Counted from the stretch's first letter, positions 32,040 to 40,413 are shown. The stretch: 41,987 nt of DNA from an uncultured Collinsella sp. (GCA_900544725.1 UQWK01000010.1:1-41987), one strand, 5' to 3'. Notes: generated by a model not told the origin, from the letters alone. Translations and numbers: made by a program.

Positions 32040-33569
32040 ATGTCTAATGCACTTGGTCGCGACCTTGCAAAGCTGGTCGCCGCTGCTGACGCCGCCGCCT
32101 CTGAGTGCGGTCATGGCACGTATGGCCAGCGCTTTCATATTATGCCGCCGGCGGGCTGGCTCAACGACCCCAACGGTCTTTGCCAGGCCGATGGCGTGTT
32201 TCATGCATACTTCCAGTATGCTCCGTTTGATGTGAACGGCGGCGTCAAGATGTGGGGCCATGCCACGAGCCGCGACCTTATGAACTGGGAATACGTTGGC
32301 GCGCCGCTGCTTCCCGACGAGCCGTTCGATTGCCATGGCGTGTACTCGGGCTCGGCTTTGGTCGTGGACGGTCGCATTCGCGTGCTCTATACCGGCAACG
32401 TTAAGCTCCCCGATGCGGATGGCGTCTTTGACTACGTCAACACCGGTCGTCGCGCCGATACCGTGTATGTCGAGAGTGTCGATGGACAGACGTTCAGCCA
32501 AAAGCGCGTGGTGCTGGCGTCGGAGGACTATCCCGAGGATCTGACGTGCCACGTGCGCGATCCCAAGGTGTGGCGTGATGAGGCTGGTCGCTATCACATG
32601 GTGCTGGGCGCGCGTCGTCGCGTAGACGGGCCGCATGTCGAGAGCCGTTTTTGTGCCATGCATGGCGAGGGTGCCGGGCGCGATGTGGGCGAGATCCTGG
32701 TGTATGGCTCGCGCGATATGCTGAGCTGGGAGCTCGAGAGCCGTGTGTCTACGTCCGAGCGTTTTGGCTTTATGTGGGAGTGCCCCGGCTATATCGAGCT
32801 CGATGCGAATGGCAATACCGCTGCATTTTTGTCATTCTCGCCCCAGGGCCTTGAGGGCGGCCGTTGGGACCGCGGCAACGTATACGCTGCTGGCTACATG
32901 CCTGTAACGGGCGAAATTACCGGTGGTGACGGTGCCTATGAGCTGGGCGAGTTCCGCCTGTGGGACGCCGGTTTTGACTTCTATGCTCCGCAGGAGTTCA
33001 CGGCCGAGGACGGTCGCCACATTCTGATCGGCTGGATGGGCATGCCCGATGAGCCGACCTATGGTAACGGCCCCACCGTGGCGCGTGGCTGGCAGCACTG
33101 CATGACAGTGCCGCGTGAGCTTACAGCCGGTGCCGACGGCGTGGTGCTGCAGCAGCCGGCGCGCGAGATTGAACACCATTATGCCTCGGTGCGTGTGGGG
33201 GAGGGTTCGTTGGAGGTTGCCGGCGATACCTGCTTTGACGTTGTTGCCGACGGTGTCGACGGCGCGTTTACCGCGACTGTTGATGGCGAGCTGAAGCTGG
33301 TATTTGTGCCCGCCGAGGGCGAACTGCCCTCGCGTTTTGAGATGCGATTTACCGATGAGGGTCGCGCTTCTGCCGGCTGTGGTCGTGCTGTGCGCTGGGA
33401 GCCCGTCGACGAGGTGCGCAACGTGCGCATTGTTGGCGATGTCTCGTCGGTCGAGGTGTTTGTCAACGACGGTGCGCTTGTGTTCTCCACGCGTATCTAC
33501 CCTGCGACCTATGGCGTGTCCGTTGACGCCGCAGGTGCGAGCGTGACCTATCATACGCTCAACATCTAG
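32040..33569 (+). CDS. scrB: sucrose-6-phosphate hydrolase (GH32)
   Basis: A 509-residue cytoplasmic enzyme splitting sucrose-6-phosphate into glucose-6-phosphate and fructose. The GH32 five-blade propeller has all three catalytic motifs: WLNDPNG with nucleophile Asp43, HVRDPKVW with the transition-state Asp, and MWECPGYIEL with the acid/base Glu. HIMPPAGWLNDPNGLCQADG at 33-52 and YSGSALVVDG are further family marks; the C-terminal beta-sandwich covers about 380-505 (EVFVNDGALVFSTRIYP). No signal peptide is present. The gene follows the PTS gene by 106 bases, with AGGA ahead of the ATG, and completes the sucrose locus. Confidence 0.94.
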   Translation: MSNALGRDLAKLVAAADAAASECGHGTYGQRFHIMPPAGWLNDPNGLCQADGVFHAYFQYAPFDVNGGVKMWGHATSRDLMNWEYVGAPLLPDEPFDCHGVYSGSALVVDGRIRVLYTGNVKLPDADGVFDYVNTGRRADTVYVESVDGQTFSQKRVVLASEDYPEDLTCHVRDPKVWRDEAGRYHMVLGARRRVDGPHVESRFCAMHGEGAGRDVGEILVYGSRDMLSWELESRVSTSERFGFMWECPGYIELDANGNTAAFLSFSPQGLEGGRWDRGNVYAAGYMPVTGEITGGDGAYELGEFRLWDAGFDFYAPQEFTAEDGRHILIGWMGMPDEPTYGNGPTVARGWQHCMTVPRELTAGADGVVLQQPAREIEHHYASVRVGEGSLEVAGDTCFDVVADGVDGAFTATVDGELKLVFVPAEGELPSRFEMRFTDEGRASAGCGRAVRWEPVDEVRNVRIVGDVSSVEVFVNDGALVFSTRIYPATYGVSVDAAGASVTYHTLNI

Positions 33570-33607
33570 GCGATTCGTCGCATGTCGGCGCTATACTGCA
33601 GCCGTTG

Positions 33608-33647
33608 CCCACGATGCGGGAAACATCCGCATCGTGGGTTTTTGTTT
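33608..33647 (+). terminator. intrinsic terminator after the sucrose locus
   Basis: CCCACGATGCGG, loop GAAACAT, CCGCATCGTGGG (perfect 12-bp stem), then TTTTTGTTTT. A TATACT box lies before it at 33592-33597, so the hairpin could also attenuate transcription into the next gene at 33665. Confidence 0.9.
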
Positions 33648-33664
33648 TGAAGGGAAGGTGTCGT

Positions 33665-34669
33665 ATGGATGTGCAGCAGTTAGAAGAGGCTTGGGCTTTG
33701 AGGGCCGCCGCGCGTGAAGCGCGTCTTGTCGTTGCCCGGCATGTGCCGGCAGCACTTTCGCTGCTGGGTATTGTACGTCCCGGCGACCGCCTGGTGGCCT
33801 TTGCGGATGACTTTACCGAAGCCTTTGCCCGCGGCTTTGATGGCTGCGATGTTGTGCTGGTGGGGGATTCGTGCGTCGAGGCATTTGCTGCCGCTTCCGA
33901 GGGCTTTGATGCCTCGCTTGATGCCGAGGGGCCGCATCTATGGTGGTTCGTCAACTCCATCGGCGGGTTTGGTCTGCGTGTGCCCGATCTGCGCGCGCTG
34001 GGTCGGGCGGCGCGTGAGGCCCATGCACTGCTCGTCGTTGACAACACGGTGACTTCTATCTTTGGCTGCGATCCTTTGTGTTTGGGTGCCGTACTGTCGC
34101 TCGAGGCACTCGACCGTGCGTGCGCCGGTGAGGCGCCGCGCAAGCTTGTGGCGGCGTCGGTCGCGCGCTCGCAGCTTAAGCGCCATCGCGTGGACGCCGC
34201 TGCCGAGTGCGCGCATGCCCTGCTCGAGGGGTGCGGATTGGTCGCGCTCGACTTGTCCTCCGATGAGGCTGAAGTTCTAGAGCACGGGCTCGACACGCTC
34301 GACACCCGCATGCAGGCGCATTTCGACCGCGCCCGTGCGCTGGCTGAATATTTGGCCGCGAACGAGATGGTGCGCAACGTGCGCTATCCCGGGCTGACCT
34401 CGCATCCCGATCACGCCATCGCGACCGGCATTCTGGAGCACGGTTTTGGCCCGGCAGTTGAATTTGACCTTATCGAATGCAGCGCGGGCGAGCTGTTCGA
34501 TGCTTTGCCGGGGGAGTTCCGCACTTCACCCGCAGGCGGCCCAACAACGCGCCTTTCGGCTCCACGTGGCAAGCAGGGGAGCACCATCCGCCTCTTCGCC
34601 GGCACCGACAATCCTCTGGTAGTAGCGTCAACCCTAGACAACGCCCTCCGCAAATTAGCTACTTTTTGA
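33665..34669 (+). CDS. Cys/Met-metabolism PLP-enzyme-like protein, probably catalytically dead
   Basis: A 334-residue protein with the fold of the cystathionine gamma-synthase family. VRPGDRLVAFADDFTEAF, ALLVVDNTVTSIFGCDPLCL (Asp126 of DNT normally contacts the PLP ring) and LAEYLAANEMVRNVRYPGLT with HPDHAIATGILEHGFGPAVE align well by eye. The protein is about 50-60 residues shorter at the N-terminus than usual (typical 380-400), lacks the SGMAA phosphate loop, and where SxTKY should give the PLP lysine it reads LEALDR, placing Arg151 there. A binding or regulatory role, or decay, is likely. ATG at 33665 has GAAGGGAAGG ahead; an upstream in-frame start at 33605 lies in the terminator. It overlaps the convergent regulator gene by 11 bases. 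Confidence 0.7.
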   Translation: MDVQQLEEAWALRAAAREARLVVARHVPAALSLLGIVRPGDRLVAFADDFTEAFARGFDGCDVVLVGDSCVEAFAAASEGFDASLDAEGPHLWWFVNSIGGFGLRVPDLRALGRAAREAHALLVVDNTVTSIFGCDPLCLGAVLSLEALDRACAGEAPRKLVAASVARSQLKRHRVDAAAECAHALLEGCGLVALDLSSDEAEVLEHGLDTLDTRMQAHFDRARALAEYLAANEMVRNVRYPGLTSHPDHAIATGILEHGFGPAVEFDLIECSAGELFDALPGEFRTSPAGGPTTRLSAPRGKQGSTIRLFAGTDNPLVVASTLDNALRKLATF

Positions 34670-35012
34670 TGCTGGCGATGAGTTCGTTGGCTTTGGAGGC
34701 GATGACGTCGTTGATTTCTGCCTGCAGGGTTTCGTAGACTTCGATGGCTCGCTCGCCGGCGGGGGTGAGCGATGATCCGCGGGCGCCGTCTCGCTCGATG
34801 AGTTTGCAGCCCAGCTGACCTTCGGCCTCGTTCACGATGCGCCAGGCCTTGGAATACGCCATGCCCATGCTCTTGGCGGCGCGGTTGAGCGAGTGCTCGC
34901 GGGCAATACCCTGCAGCAGCAAGACGCAGCCGTGGCCGAACACGCCCGGCAAATCCTTGTCGCACGCTTGAATGACCAACTTTGCCGTCGTCTTGTACTT
35001 CATACGCTCCAC
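34659..35012 (-). CDS. ModE-type winged-helix transcription regulator (DNA-binding domain only)
   Basis: A 117-residue protein with the LysR/ModE N-terminal winged helix. VFGHGCVLLLQGIAREHSLN begins the fold, RAAKSMGMAYSKAWRIVNEA is the recognition helix-turn-helix and LGCKLIERDGARGSSLTPAG is the wing, all standard for ModE/COG2005 proteins. ModE's C-terminal molybdate-binding TOBE domains are absent, so if it senses metal it needs another partner. The start is GTG at 35012 with GGGAAG ahead; ATG at 35003 is the alternative. It runs convergent to the PLP-like gene, stops overlapping by 11 bases, and divergent from guaB. Confidence 0.85.
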   Translation of the reverse strand: MERMKYKTTAKLVIQACDKDLPGVFGHGCVLLLQGIAREHSLNRAAKSMGMAYSKAWRIVNEAEGQLGCKLIERDGARGSSLTPAGERAIEVYETLQAEINDVIASKANELIASIKK

Positions 35013-35196
35013 GTCTTCCCGCTAAAGTGTTTGCTGGGCAAACGCAAAGCCTGCGTCAAACCCTCGTGTGCTCTTCTTAAATCATGCATTGTAGCAGTCA
35101 AAGTGCGTTAAGATACTTCCCCAGTATTGGGCGCCCAAGGTTGGGCTGGGTCCTACGAGGCCTGCAGCCGACCGGTCGCATGGAAAAAGGAGAAAC
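35013..35196 (+). promoter_or_regulatory. promoter region between the ModE-like gene and guaB
   Basis: TAAGAT at 35109-35114 is the best -10 for guaB; no matching strong -35 is visible. AAAAAGGAG at 35183-35191 is the ribosome site. No riboswitch-like structure was recognised in the ~80-base leader. Confidence 0.35.
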
Positions 35197-36708
35197 ATGG
35201 CTACGTTCTTTCCCGGTGAGTCCCACACGTTTTCGGAGTATCTGCTGGTCCCTGGTTACTCGTCCTCGCAGTGCATCCCCAACAACGTCTCTCTTAAGAC
35301 GCCGCTGACCCGCTTCAAGCGCGGTGAGAAGCCGGCAATCACCCTGAACATCCCCATGGTTTCCGCCATCATGCAGTCCGTCTCGGGCGTCGACATGGGT
35401 GTCGCGCTCGCTACCGAGGGTGGCCTGTCCTTCATTTACGGTTCCCAGAGCGCCGAGTCCGAGGCCGCTATGGTCAAGGCCGTCAAGGATCACAAGGCCG
35501 GCTTCGTTCAGTCCGATTCTACGCTGACCCCCGACATGACCATGGAGCAGGTCATCGAGCTCAAGGAGAAGACCGGTCACTCCACCATGCCGGTTACCGA
35601 CGATGGCACTCCCAAGGGTAAGCTCCTGGGCATCGTCACCAGCCGTGACTATCGCCCCAGCCGCGATGACCACCAGACGAAGGTCTCCGAGTTCATGACC
35701 CCGCGTGAGCAGCTCATCGTGGGCGACAAGAACATCAGCCTCAAGGTTGCCAACGACGTCATCTGGGACAACAAGCTCAACGCCCTGCCCATCGTCGACG
35801 ACAACGATCACCTGATGGGCATCGTTTTCCGTAAGGACTACGACAGCCACAAGACCAACCCCAACGAGCTACTCGACGGCGATAAGCGCTACATGGTCGG
35901 CGCCGGCATCAACACCCGCGACTATGCCGAGCGCGTGCCGCTGCTCATCGAGGCCGGTGCCGACGTCCTGTGCATCGACTCTTCCGAGGGCTTCAGCGAG
36001 TGGCAGAAGCGCACCATCGAGTGGATCCGCGCCAACTACGGCGAGGATGTCAAGGTCGGTGCTGGTAACGTCGTCGACGCCGAGGGCTTCCGCTTCCTGG
36101 CCGACTGCGGTGCCGATTTCATCAAGGTCGGTATCGGCGGCGGTTCCATCTGCATTACCCGCGAGACCAAGGGCATCGGCCGTGGCCAGGCCACCGCGCT
36201 GATCGACGTCTGCCGCGCTCGCGACGAGTACTACGAGGAGACCGGCGTCTACGTGCCCGTGTGCTCCGACGGTGGCATCGTCTACGACTACCACATGACG
36301 CTCGCTCTTGCTATGGGTGCCGACTTTATGATGCTGGGCCGCTACTTCGCGCGCTTTGACGAGAGCCCGACCGAGCGCGTCAACGTCAACGGTCAGTACA
36401 TGAAGGAGTACTGGGGCGAGGGTTCTGCGCGTGCCCGCAACTGGCAGCGCTACGACCTGGGCGGCGCCGCGAAGCTCAGCTTCGTCGAGGGCGTCGACTC
36501 CTACGTCCCGTACGCCGGCTCCCTCAAGGACGGCGTGGGCGGCACGCTCTACAAGGTCAAGTCCACGATGTGCAACTGCGGTGCCCTCTCGATTCCCGAG
36601 CTCCAGGAAAAGGCACGCCTGACCCTGGTGAGCTCCACCTCCATCGTCGAAGGCGGCGCCCACGACGTAGTCGTAAAGGATTCTCAGCAGTCCGTGTCTT
36701 ATCGATAA
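35197..36708 (+). CDS. guaB: inosine-5'-monophosphate dehydrogenase
   Basis: A 503-residue NAD-dependent enzyme oxidising IMP to XMP, the committed step of GMP synthesis. The barrel begins SLKTPLTRF and LNIPMVSAIMQSVSGVDMGV; two CBS domains occupy about 105-225 (MPVTDDGTPKGKLLGIVTSR; LPIVDDNDHLMGIVFRKDYD). The catalytic loop GIGGGSICITRETKGIGRGQ contains Cys319, the IMP-linked nucleophile. SDGGIVYDYHMTLALAMGAD and MLGRYFARFDESPTE (phosphate-binding and mobile flap side) complete the set, and a C-terminal active-site extension follows. It stands alone, with its own promoter and terminator. Confidence 0.95.
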   Translation: MATFFPGESHTFSEYLLVPGYSSSQCIPNNVSLKTPLTRFKRGEKPAITLNIPMVSAIMQSVSGVDMGVALATEGGLSFIYGSQSAESEAAMVKAVKDHKAGFVQSDSTLTPDMTMEQVIELKEKTGHSTMPVTDDGTPKGKLLGIVTSRDYRPSRDDHQTKVSEFMTPREQLIVGDKNISLKVANDVIWDNKLNALPIVDDNDHLMGIVFRKDYDSHKTNPNELLDGDKRYMVGAGINTRDYAERVPLLIEAGADVLCIDSSEGFSEWQKRTIEWIRANYGEDVKVGAGNVVDAEGFRFLADCGADFIKVGIGGGSICITRETKGIGRGQATALIDVCRARDEYYEETGVYVPVCSDGGIVYDYHMTLALAMGADFMMLGRYFARFDESPTERVNVNGQYMKEYWGEGSARARNWQRYDLGGAAKLSFVEGVDSYVPYAGSLKDGVGGTLYKVKSTMCNCGALSIPELQEKARLTLVSSTSIVEGGAHDVVVKDSQQSVSYR

Positions 36709-36732
36709 GCGGCTTTCCCAGGCACCGCACCT

Positions 36733-36788
36733 TGCCGTTCAAACCGTCGCTTGCGTACCTAAGTACGCGGCGCTCCTCTTTCACGGCA
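36733..36788 (+). repeat. dispersed palindromic repeat, copy B
   Basis: About 56 bases from TGCCGTTCAAACC through GCGTAC-CTAA-GTACGC to CTCCTCTTTCACGGCA, the second copy of the element at 29170-29226. Outer TGCCG/CGGCA arms and the inner GTAC core are kept. It lies 25 bases after the guaB stop. Confidence 0.75.
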
Positions 36789-36868
36789 ATCTGCGGCACC
36801 TGGAAAACCCGCCAAACCAGTGGCGGGCAACAAATAAAAGGTTGATTCCCAACCACGTTATTTAGATA

Positions 36869-36909
36869 AAGCGAGATGCCCGCAAGTCGCAGGCGTCTCG
36901 CTTGTCGTA
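36869..36909 (+). terminator. terminator-like hairpin after guaB
   Basis: AAGCGAGATGCC and GGCGTCTCGCTT pair over 12 bases (one T-G wobble) around an 11-base loop; GTCGTATTTG follows. The T content after the stem is modest, but the position before the leuS leader fits a terminator. Confidence 0.65.
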
Positions 36910-36954
36910 TTTGATATTATCTACCGAGTTAACGATGTGGCGGCGCGTTCTTAC

Positions 36955-37040
36955 TTTTGCTCGCTGCAAGTTCCGCACGAGCCGAAGAGCACTAAATGTG
37001 CTCTTCGTGCGAGCAGGACTGTCCGCAGCAGCGAGTAAAG
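36955..37040 (+). promoter_or_regulatory. large folded leader upstream of leuS
   Basis: The arm at 36955-36967 pairs with 37028-37040 over 13 bases (core CTCGCTGC/GCAGCGAG, two wobbles). Inside it GAAGAGCAC (36984-36992), loop TAAAT, GTGCTCTTC (36998-37006), with GCAC/GTGC continuing below a bulge. It ends about 30 bases before the leuS ribosome site. No T-box sequence is present. It may be a cis-acting RNA that senses something else, or a stable leader. Confidence 0.5.
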
Positions 37041-37082
37041 GTGAGAACGCCCCGCCCCAACCGAGATAATAAAGGAGCTGAT

Positions 37083-39659
37083 ATGTGCGATTGCACAGAT
37101 CATAAGGATGAGATCCCTGCCTACGACGCGCAGGCCATTGAGTCCCGGTGGATGAAGGCCTGGGAGGACTCTAACCTCTTTGCCGTCGACACCGACGCCA
37201 CCAAGCCCAAGAAGTACGTGCTCGAGATGTTCCCGTATCCGTCGGGCGACCTGCACATGGGCCACGCGCGCAACTACACCATCGGCGACGCCATGGCCCG
37301 TCAGGCCCGCATGCGCGGCTACGACGTGCTGCATCCCATCGGTTTCGACGCCTTTGGCCTGCCCGCCGAGAACGCCGCCATCAAGCACAACACGCAGGCT
37401 GCCGCCTGGACGTATAAGAACATGGACCAGGCTCTCGCCACGATGAGGCGCATGGGCTTCTCCTACGATCTGGATCGCATGGTCAAGACCTGCAGCCCCG
37501 ACTACTACCGCTGGGGCCAGTGGATCTTTGAGAAGATGTGGGAAAAGGGCCTGGTCTACCGCAAGAAGAACCCGGTCAACTGGTGCCCCACCTGCAAGAC
37601 CGTTCTGGCTAACGAGCAGGTCACCGAGGGCAAGTGCTGGCGCTGCGGCACCGAGCCCGAGAAGCGCGACCTGGAGCAGTGGTACTTTAAGATCACCGAG
37701 TACTCCCAGGAGCTGCTCGACGACCTGGAGAAGCTCCCCGGCTGGCCCGAGCGCGTCAAGCAGATGCAGGCCAACTGGATCGGCCGCTCCGAGGGCGCCG
37801 AGGTCGACTTTACCCTGTGCGACCAGGATGGCGAGCCCATCGAGGGCGACGAGGGCAAGATCACCGTCTTCACCACCCGTGCCGACACGCTCTTTGGCGT
37901 TTCCTTCTTTGTCCTGGCTCCCGAGTACGCTCGTCTGCACGAGCTCGTCGAGGGCACGGAGTACGAGGAGGCCGTCACCAAGATCGTCGAGGACTCCAAG
38001 CACATCTCTGCCGTCGAGCGTGCCCAGGGCACCCTCGAGAAGCATGGCGCCTTTACGGGTCGCTACGTCGTGAACCCCGTTAACGGCGAGAAGGTCCCCG
38101 TGTGGGTTGCCGACTACGTCGTGGCCGACTACGGCACGGGCGCCGTCATGGCCGTTCCCTGCGGCGACCAGCGCGACTTTGAGTTCGCCCGTAAGTACGA
38201 CCTGCCTATCGTGCCGATCATCCTGGACGATGACGACCGCGCTGCCGTCGAGGCCAGCGGCGAGACCATAGATACCTTCCATGCCGAGACCGTCGACTGG
38301 GATTGCGCCCACGCTGCCGAGGGTACGCTCGTCCAGTCCGGCAAGTACACCGGTATGCGCGGCGGTAAGCACTCCGAGGGCGAGGCTGCGATCGTGGCCG
38401 ACCTCGAGGCCATGGGCTGCGGCCGTCGCAAGGTCGAGTTCCGTCTGCGCGACTGGCTCATTTCCCGTCAGCGTTATTGGGGCAACCCCATCCCGGCCAT
38501 CCACTGCGAGCACTGCGGCATCGTGCCCGTGCCCGAGGATCAGCTGCCAGTGACGCTGCCCGAGAACCTGGACTTGGGCGCCGGCGAGACCCTCGCCGAG
38601 TGCAAGGAGTTCTACGAGACCACCTGCCCGGTCTGCGGCCGTCCTGCCAAGCGCGAGACCGACACCATGGACACCTTCACCTGCTCCAGCTGGTATTACC
38701 TGCGCTATACCGACCCGCACAACACCGAGCTGCCCTTCTCCAAGGAAGCCGCCGACCGTTGGATGCCCGTCGATAACTACATCGGCGGCATCGAGCACGC
38801 CATTCTGCACCTGCTCTACAGCCGCTTCTTTACCAAGGCGCTGCGCGACCTGGGCCTGCTGAACGTGGACGAGCCCTTCACCAACCTGCTGTGCCAGGGC
38901 ATGGTCAAGGACGAGAACGGCGACACCATGTCCAAGTCCAAGGGCAACGTCGTGCCCCCGAGCTCGGTCATCGAGCCCTACGGCGCCGACACCATGCGTC
39001 TGGCGATCCTGTTTATCGCCCCGCCCGAGAAGGACTTTGACTGGGACCCCAAGGCCGTCGAGGGTGCCAACCGCTTCATCAAGCGCGCTTGGCGTATCGT
39101 GTGGCAGCTCGTCCAGTCCGGCGACGCCAATGTGGCCTTTGACAAGTCCGCGCTCGACGAGGCCGCGATGAAGCTCTATCGCGAGCGTCACCGCACCATC
39201 GCCAAGTGCACCGAGGACTACGACCGCGGCCAGTTCAACACCGCGATCTCGGCCGTCATGGAGCTCGTCAACGCGGCAAGCGCCTACCTCAATGCCACCG
39301 AGGGCGCTGCCCGCGACAAGGCGCTGTGCTACGGCGTGGCCAAGGACATCGTGAGCGTCCTTGCCCCCATCTGCCCGTTCTGGGCCGACGAGCTGTGGCA
39401 CGAGGCACTCGGCTGCGAGGGCAACGCCTACACCGCCGCCTGGCCCGAGTTCGACCTGGCCGAGTCCATCGAGGAAACGGTTCAGATTGTCGTCCAGGTG
39501 CTCGGCAAGGTCCGTGGCCGCATCGACGTTGCCCGCGACGCCTCCAACGAGGAGATGCAGGCTGCCGCCGAGGAAGCCGTTGCCAAGTGGCTCGAGGGCA
39601 AGACGGTCGTCAAGGCCATCTGTGTGCCCGGCAAGCTGGTCAACCTGGTGGTCAAGTAA
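37083..39659 (+). CDS. leuS: leucyl-tRNA synthetase
   Basis: An 858-residue class I synthetase charging tRNA-Leu. HMGH at 58-61 (in MFPYPSGDLHMGHARNYTIG) is the HIGH motif, and TMSKS at 615-619 the KMSKS loop. The editing (CP1) domain spans about 225-420 with FTTRADTLFGVSFFVLAPEY and the conserved ADYVVADYGTGAVMAVP. Zinc-type cysteines occur in NWCPTCKTVLANEQ / CWRCG. DTMDTFTCSSWYYLRYTDPH is typical LeuRS. The frame is open upstream to 36996 through the leader hairpin, but ATG at 37083 with AAAGGAG ahead fits; the protein then opens MCDCTDHKDE, with a CxC oddity of unknown meaning. Confidence 0.96.
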   Translation: MCDCTDHKDEIPAYDAQAIESRWMKAWEDSNLFAVDTDATKPKKYVLEMFPYPSGDLHMGHARNYTIGDAMARQARMRGYDVLHPIGFDAFGLPAENAAIKHNTQAAAWTYKNMDQALATMRRMGFSYDLDRMVKTCSPDYYRWGQWIFEKMWEKGLVYRKKNPVNWCPTCKTVLANEQVTEGKCWRCGTEPEKRDLEQWYFKITEYSQELLDDLEKLPGWPERVKQMQANWIGRSEGAEVDFTLCDQDGEPIEGDEGKITVFTTRADTLFGVSFFVLAPEYARLHELVEGTEYEEAVTKIVEDSKHISAVERAQGTLEKHGAFTGRYVVNPVNGEKVPVWVADYVVADYGTGAVMAVPCGDQRDFEFARKYDLPIVPIILDDDDRAAVEASGETIDTFHAETVDWDCAHAAEGTLVQSGKYTGMRGGKHSEGEAAIVADLEAMGCGRRKVEFRLRDWLISRQRYWGNPIPAIHCEHCGIVPVPEDQLPVTLPENLDLGAGETLAECKEFYETTCPVCGRPAKRETDTMDTFTCSSWYYLRYTDPHNTELPFSKEAADRWMPVDNYIGGIEHAILHLLYSRFFTKALRDLGLLNVDEPFTNLLCQGMVKDENGDTMSKSKGNVVPPSSVIEPYGADTMRLAILFIAPPEKDFDWDPKAVEGANRFIKRAWRIVWQLVQSGDANVAFDKSALDEAAMKLYRERHRTIAKCTEDYDRGQFNTAISAVMELVNAASAYLNATEGAARDKALCYGVAKDIVSVLAPICPFWADELWHEALGCEGNAYTAAWPEFDLAESIEETVQIVVQVLGKVRGRIDVARDASNEEMQAAAEEAVAKWLEGKTVVKAICVPGKLVNLVVK

Positions 39660-39689
39660 GCGCCGCGCGCAAAGCTGACATGCAATAGA

Positions 39690-39725
39690 CGAGTGGCGAT
39701 TCCGCAGGGAGTTGCCCCTCGTTTT
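39690..39725 (+). terminator. terminator after leuS
   Basis: CGAGTGGCGA (39690-39699) and TTGCCCCTCG (39712-39721) pair with one mismatch, followed by TTTT. It lies 30 bases past the leuS stop and separates leuS from the rimP promoter. Confidence 0.65.
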
Positions 39726-39810
39726 GGTTGCGTGGCCTTGTGTTTGCGTCCAATTGTCCATTTCTTGTGGAGAACCTGTGCGCACGCTGACCTGCGGGTT
39801 TGCGTTGTGC

Positions 39811-39839
39811 TTGCACGTTTGCGCAGGTATTGCTATAGT
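39811..39839 (+). promoter_or_regulatory. strong promoter of the rimP-nusA-infB operon
   Basis: TTGCAC (39811-39816), 17-bp spacer, TATAGT (39834-39839). Both hexamers are close to consensus with ideal spacing. Transcription would start near 39846, about 20 bases before a terminator hairpin. Between the leuS terminator and this promoter (39726-39810) nothing else is seen. Confidence 0.75.
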
Positions 39840-39866
39840 TTGCTTGCAAATGAAGTTGTAATTGAA

Positions 39867-39897
39867 AGAAGTGGGGTTTCGGCCCCGCTTCTTTTTT
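39867..39897 (+). terminator. leader terminator before rimP (attenuator candidate)
   Basis: AGAAGTGGGG, loop TTTCGG, CCCCGCTTCT (ten pairs, one wobble), then TTTTTT. It lies between the promoter and the rimP ribosome site, so most transcripts would end as ~50-base RNAs unless read-through is controlled. Confidence 0.8.
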
Positions 39898-39917
39898 GTA
39901 TGGATGGAGGTGCCGCA

Positions 39918-40412
39918 ATGGTCAAGTCCAAGACCGAGCAGGCGATCATCGACGCGCTCGAGGCCGTCGCTCCCCAGCATGATGTCGACATCGTCGACGT
40001 CGAGCTCGTGGGTGCCACCAAGGCCCCCTGTGTGCGCGTGCGTATCGAGGGTGCCGAGGGTCAGAGCCTGTCGCTCAACGACGTCACGGCCAACACCAAG
40101 TGGGTCGGCGACGTGATTGAGGAGCTCGACCCCATCTCTTCGAGCTACACGCTCGAGGTGTCGAGCCCGGGTATGGCGCGCCCGCTGCGCCGCCCGCGCG
40201 ACTTTGCCCGCTTTGTGGGCAAGAACTGCGAGCTCACCTCCACCGCCACCGAGGGTCGTCGCAAGTACGCTGGCAAGATTGCCGCCGCGACCGAGACGAA
40301 CGTGACCCTCGAGCTCGAGGACGGCGAGTCCGTCACCCTCGATTTCTCTGATGTTAAAAAGTGCAAGTTGAAGCCCACCTACGACTTCAAGCCCGCGAAG
40401 GAAGGAAAGTAA
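39918..40412 (+). CDS. rimP: ribosome maturation factor RimP
   Basis: A 164-residue protein needed for late 30S subunit assembly. The N-terminal alpha/beta domain has DIVDVELVGATKAPCVRVRI and SLNDVTANTKWVGDVIEELD, and SSYTLEVSSPGMARPLRRPR is the family signature; the C-terminal SH3-like domain contains YAGKIAAATETNVTLELEDG. ATG at 39918 with GGAGG at 39906-39910 is chosen; the frame is open upstream to 39693 but that stretch contains the promoter and terminator. nusA starts one base after its stop, so the two are translationally linked. Confidence 0.94.
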   Translation: MVKSKTEQAIIDALEAVAPQHDVDIVDVELVGATKAPCVRVRIEGAEGQSLSLNDVTANTKWVGDVIEELDPISSSYTLEVSSPGMARPLRRPRDFARFVGKNCELTSTATEGRRKYAGKIAAATETNVTLELEDGESVTLDFSDVKKCKLKPTYDFKPAKEGK

Positions 40413-40413
40413 C

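Noticed and set aside
36955..37040. T-box riboswitch before leuS
   Set aside because: The structure is real, but no T-box motif (TGGNACCGCG-like) nor antiterminator/terminator pair is present.
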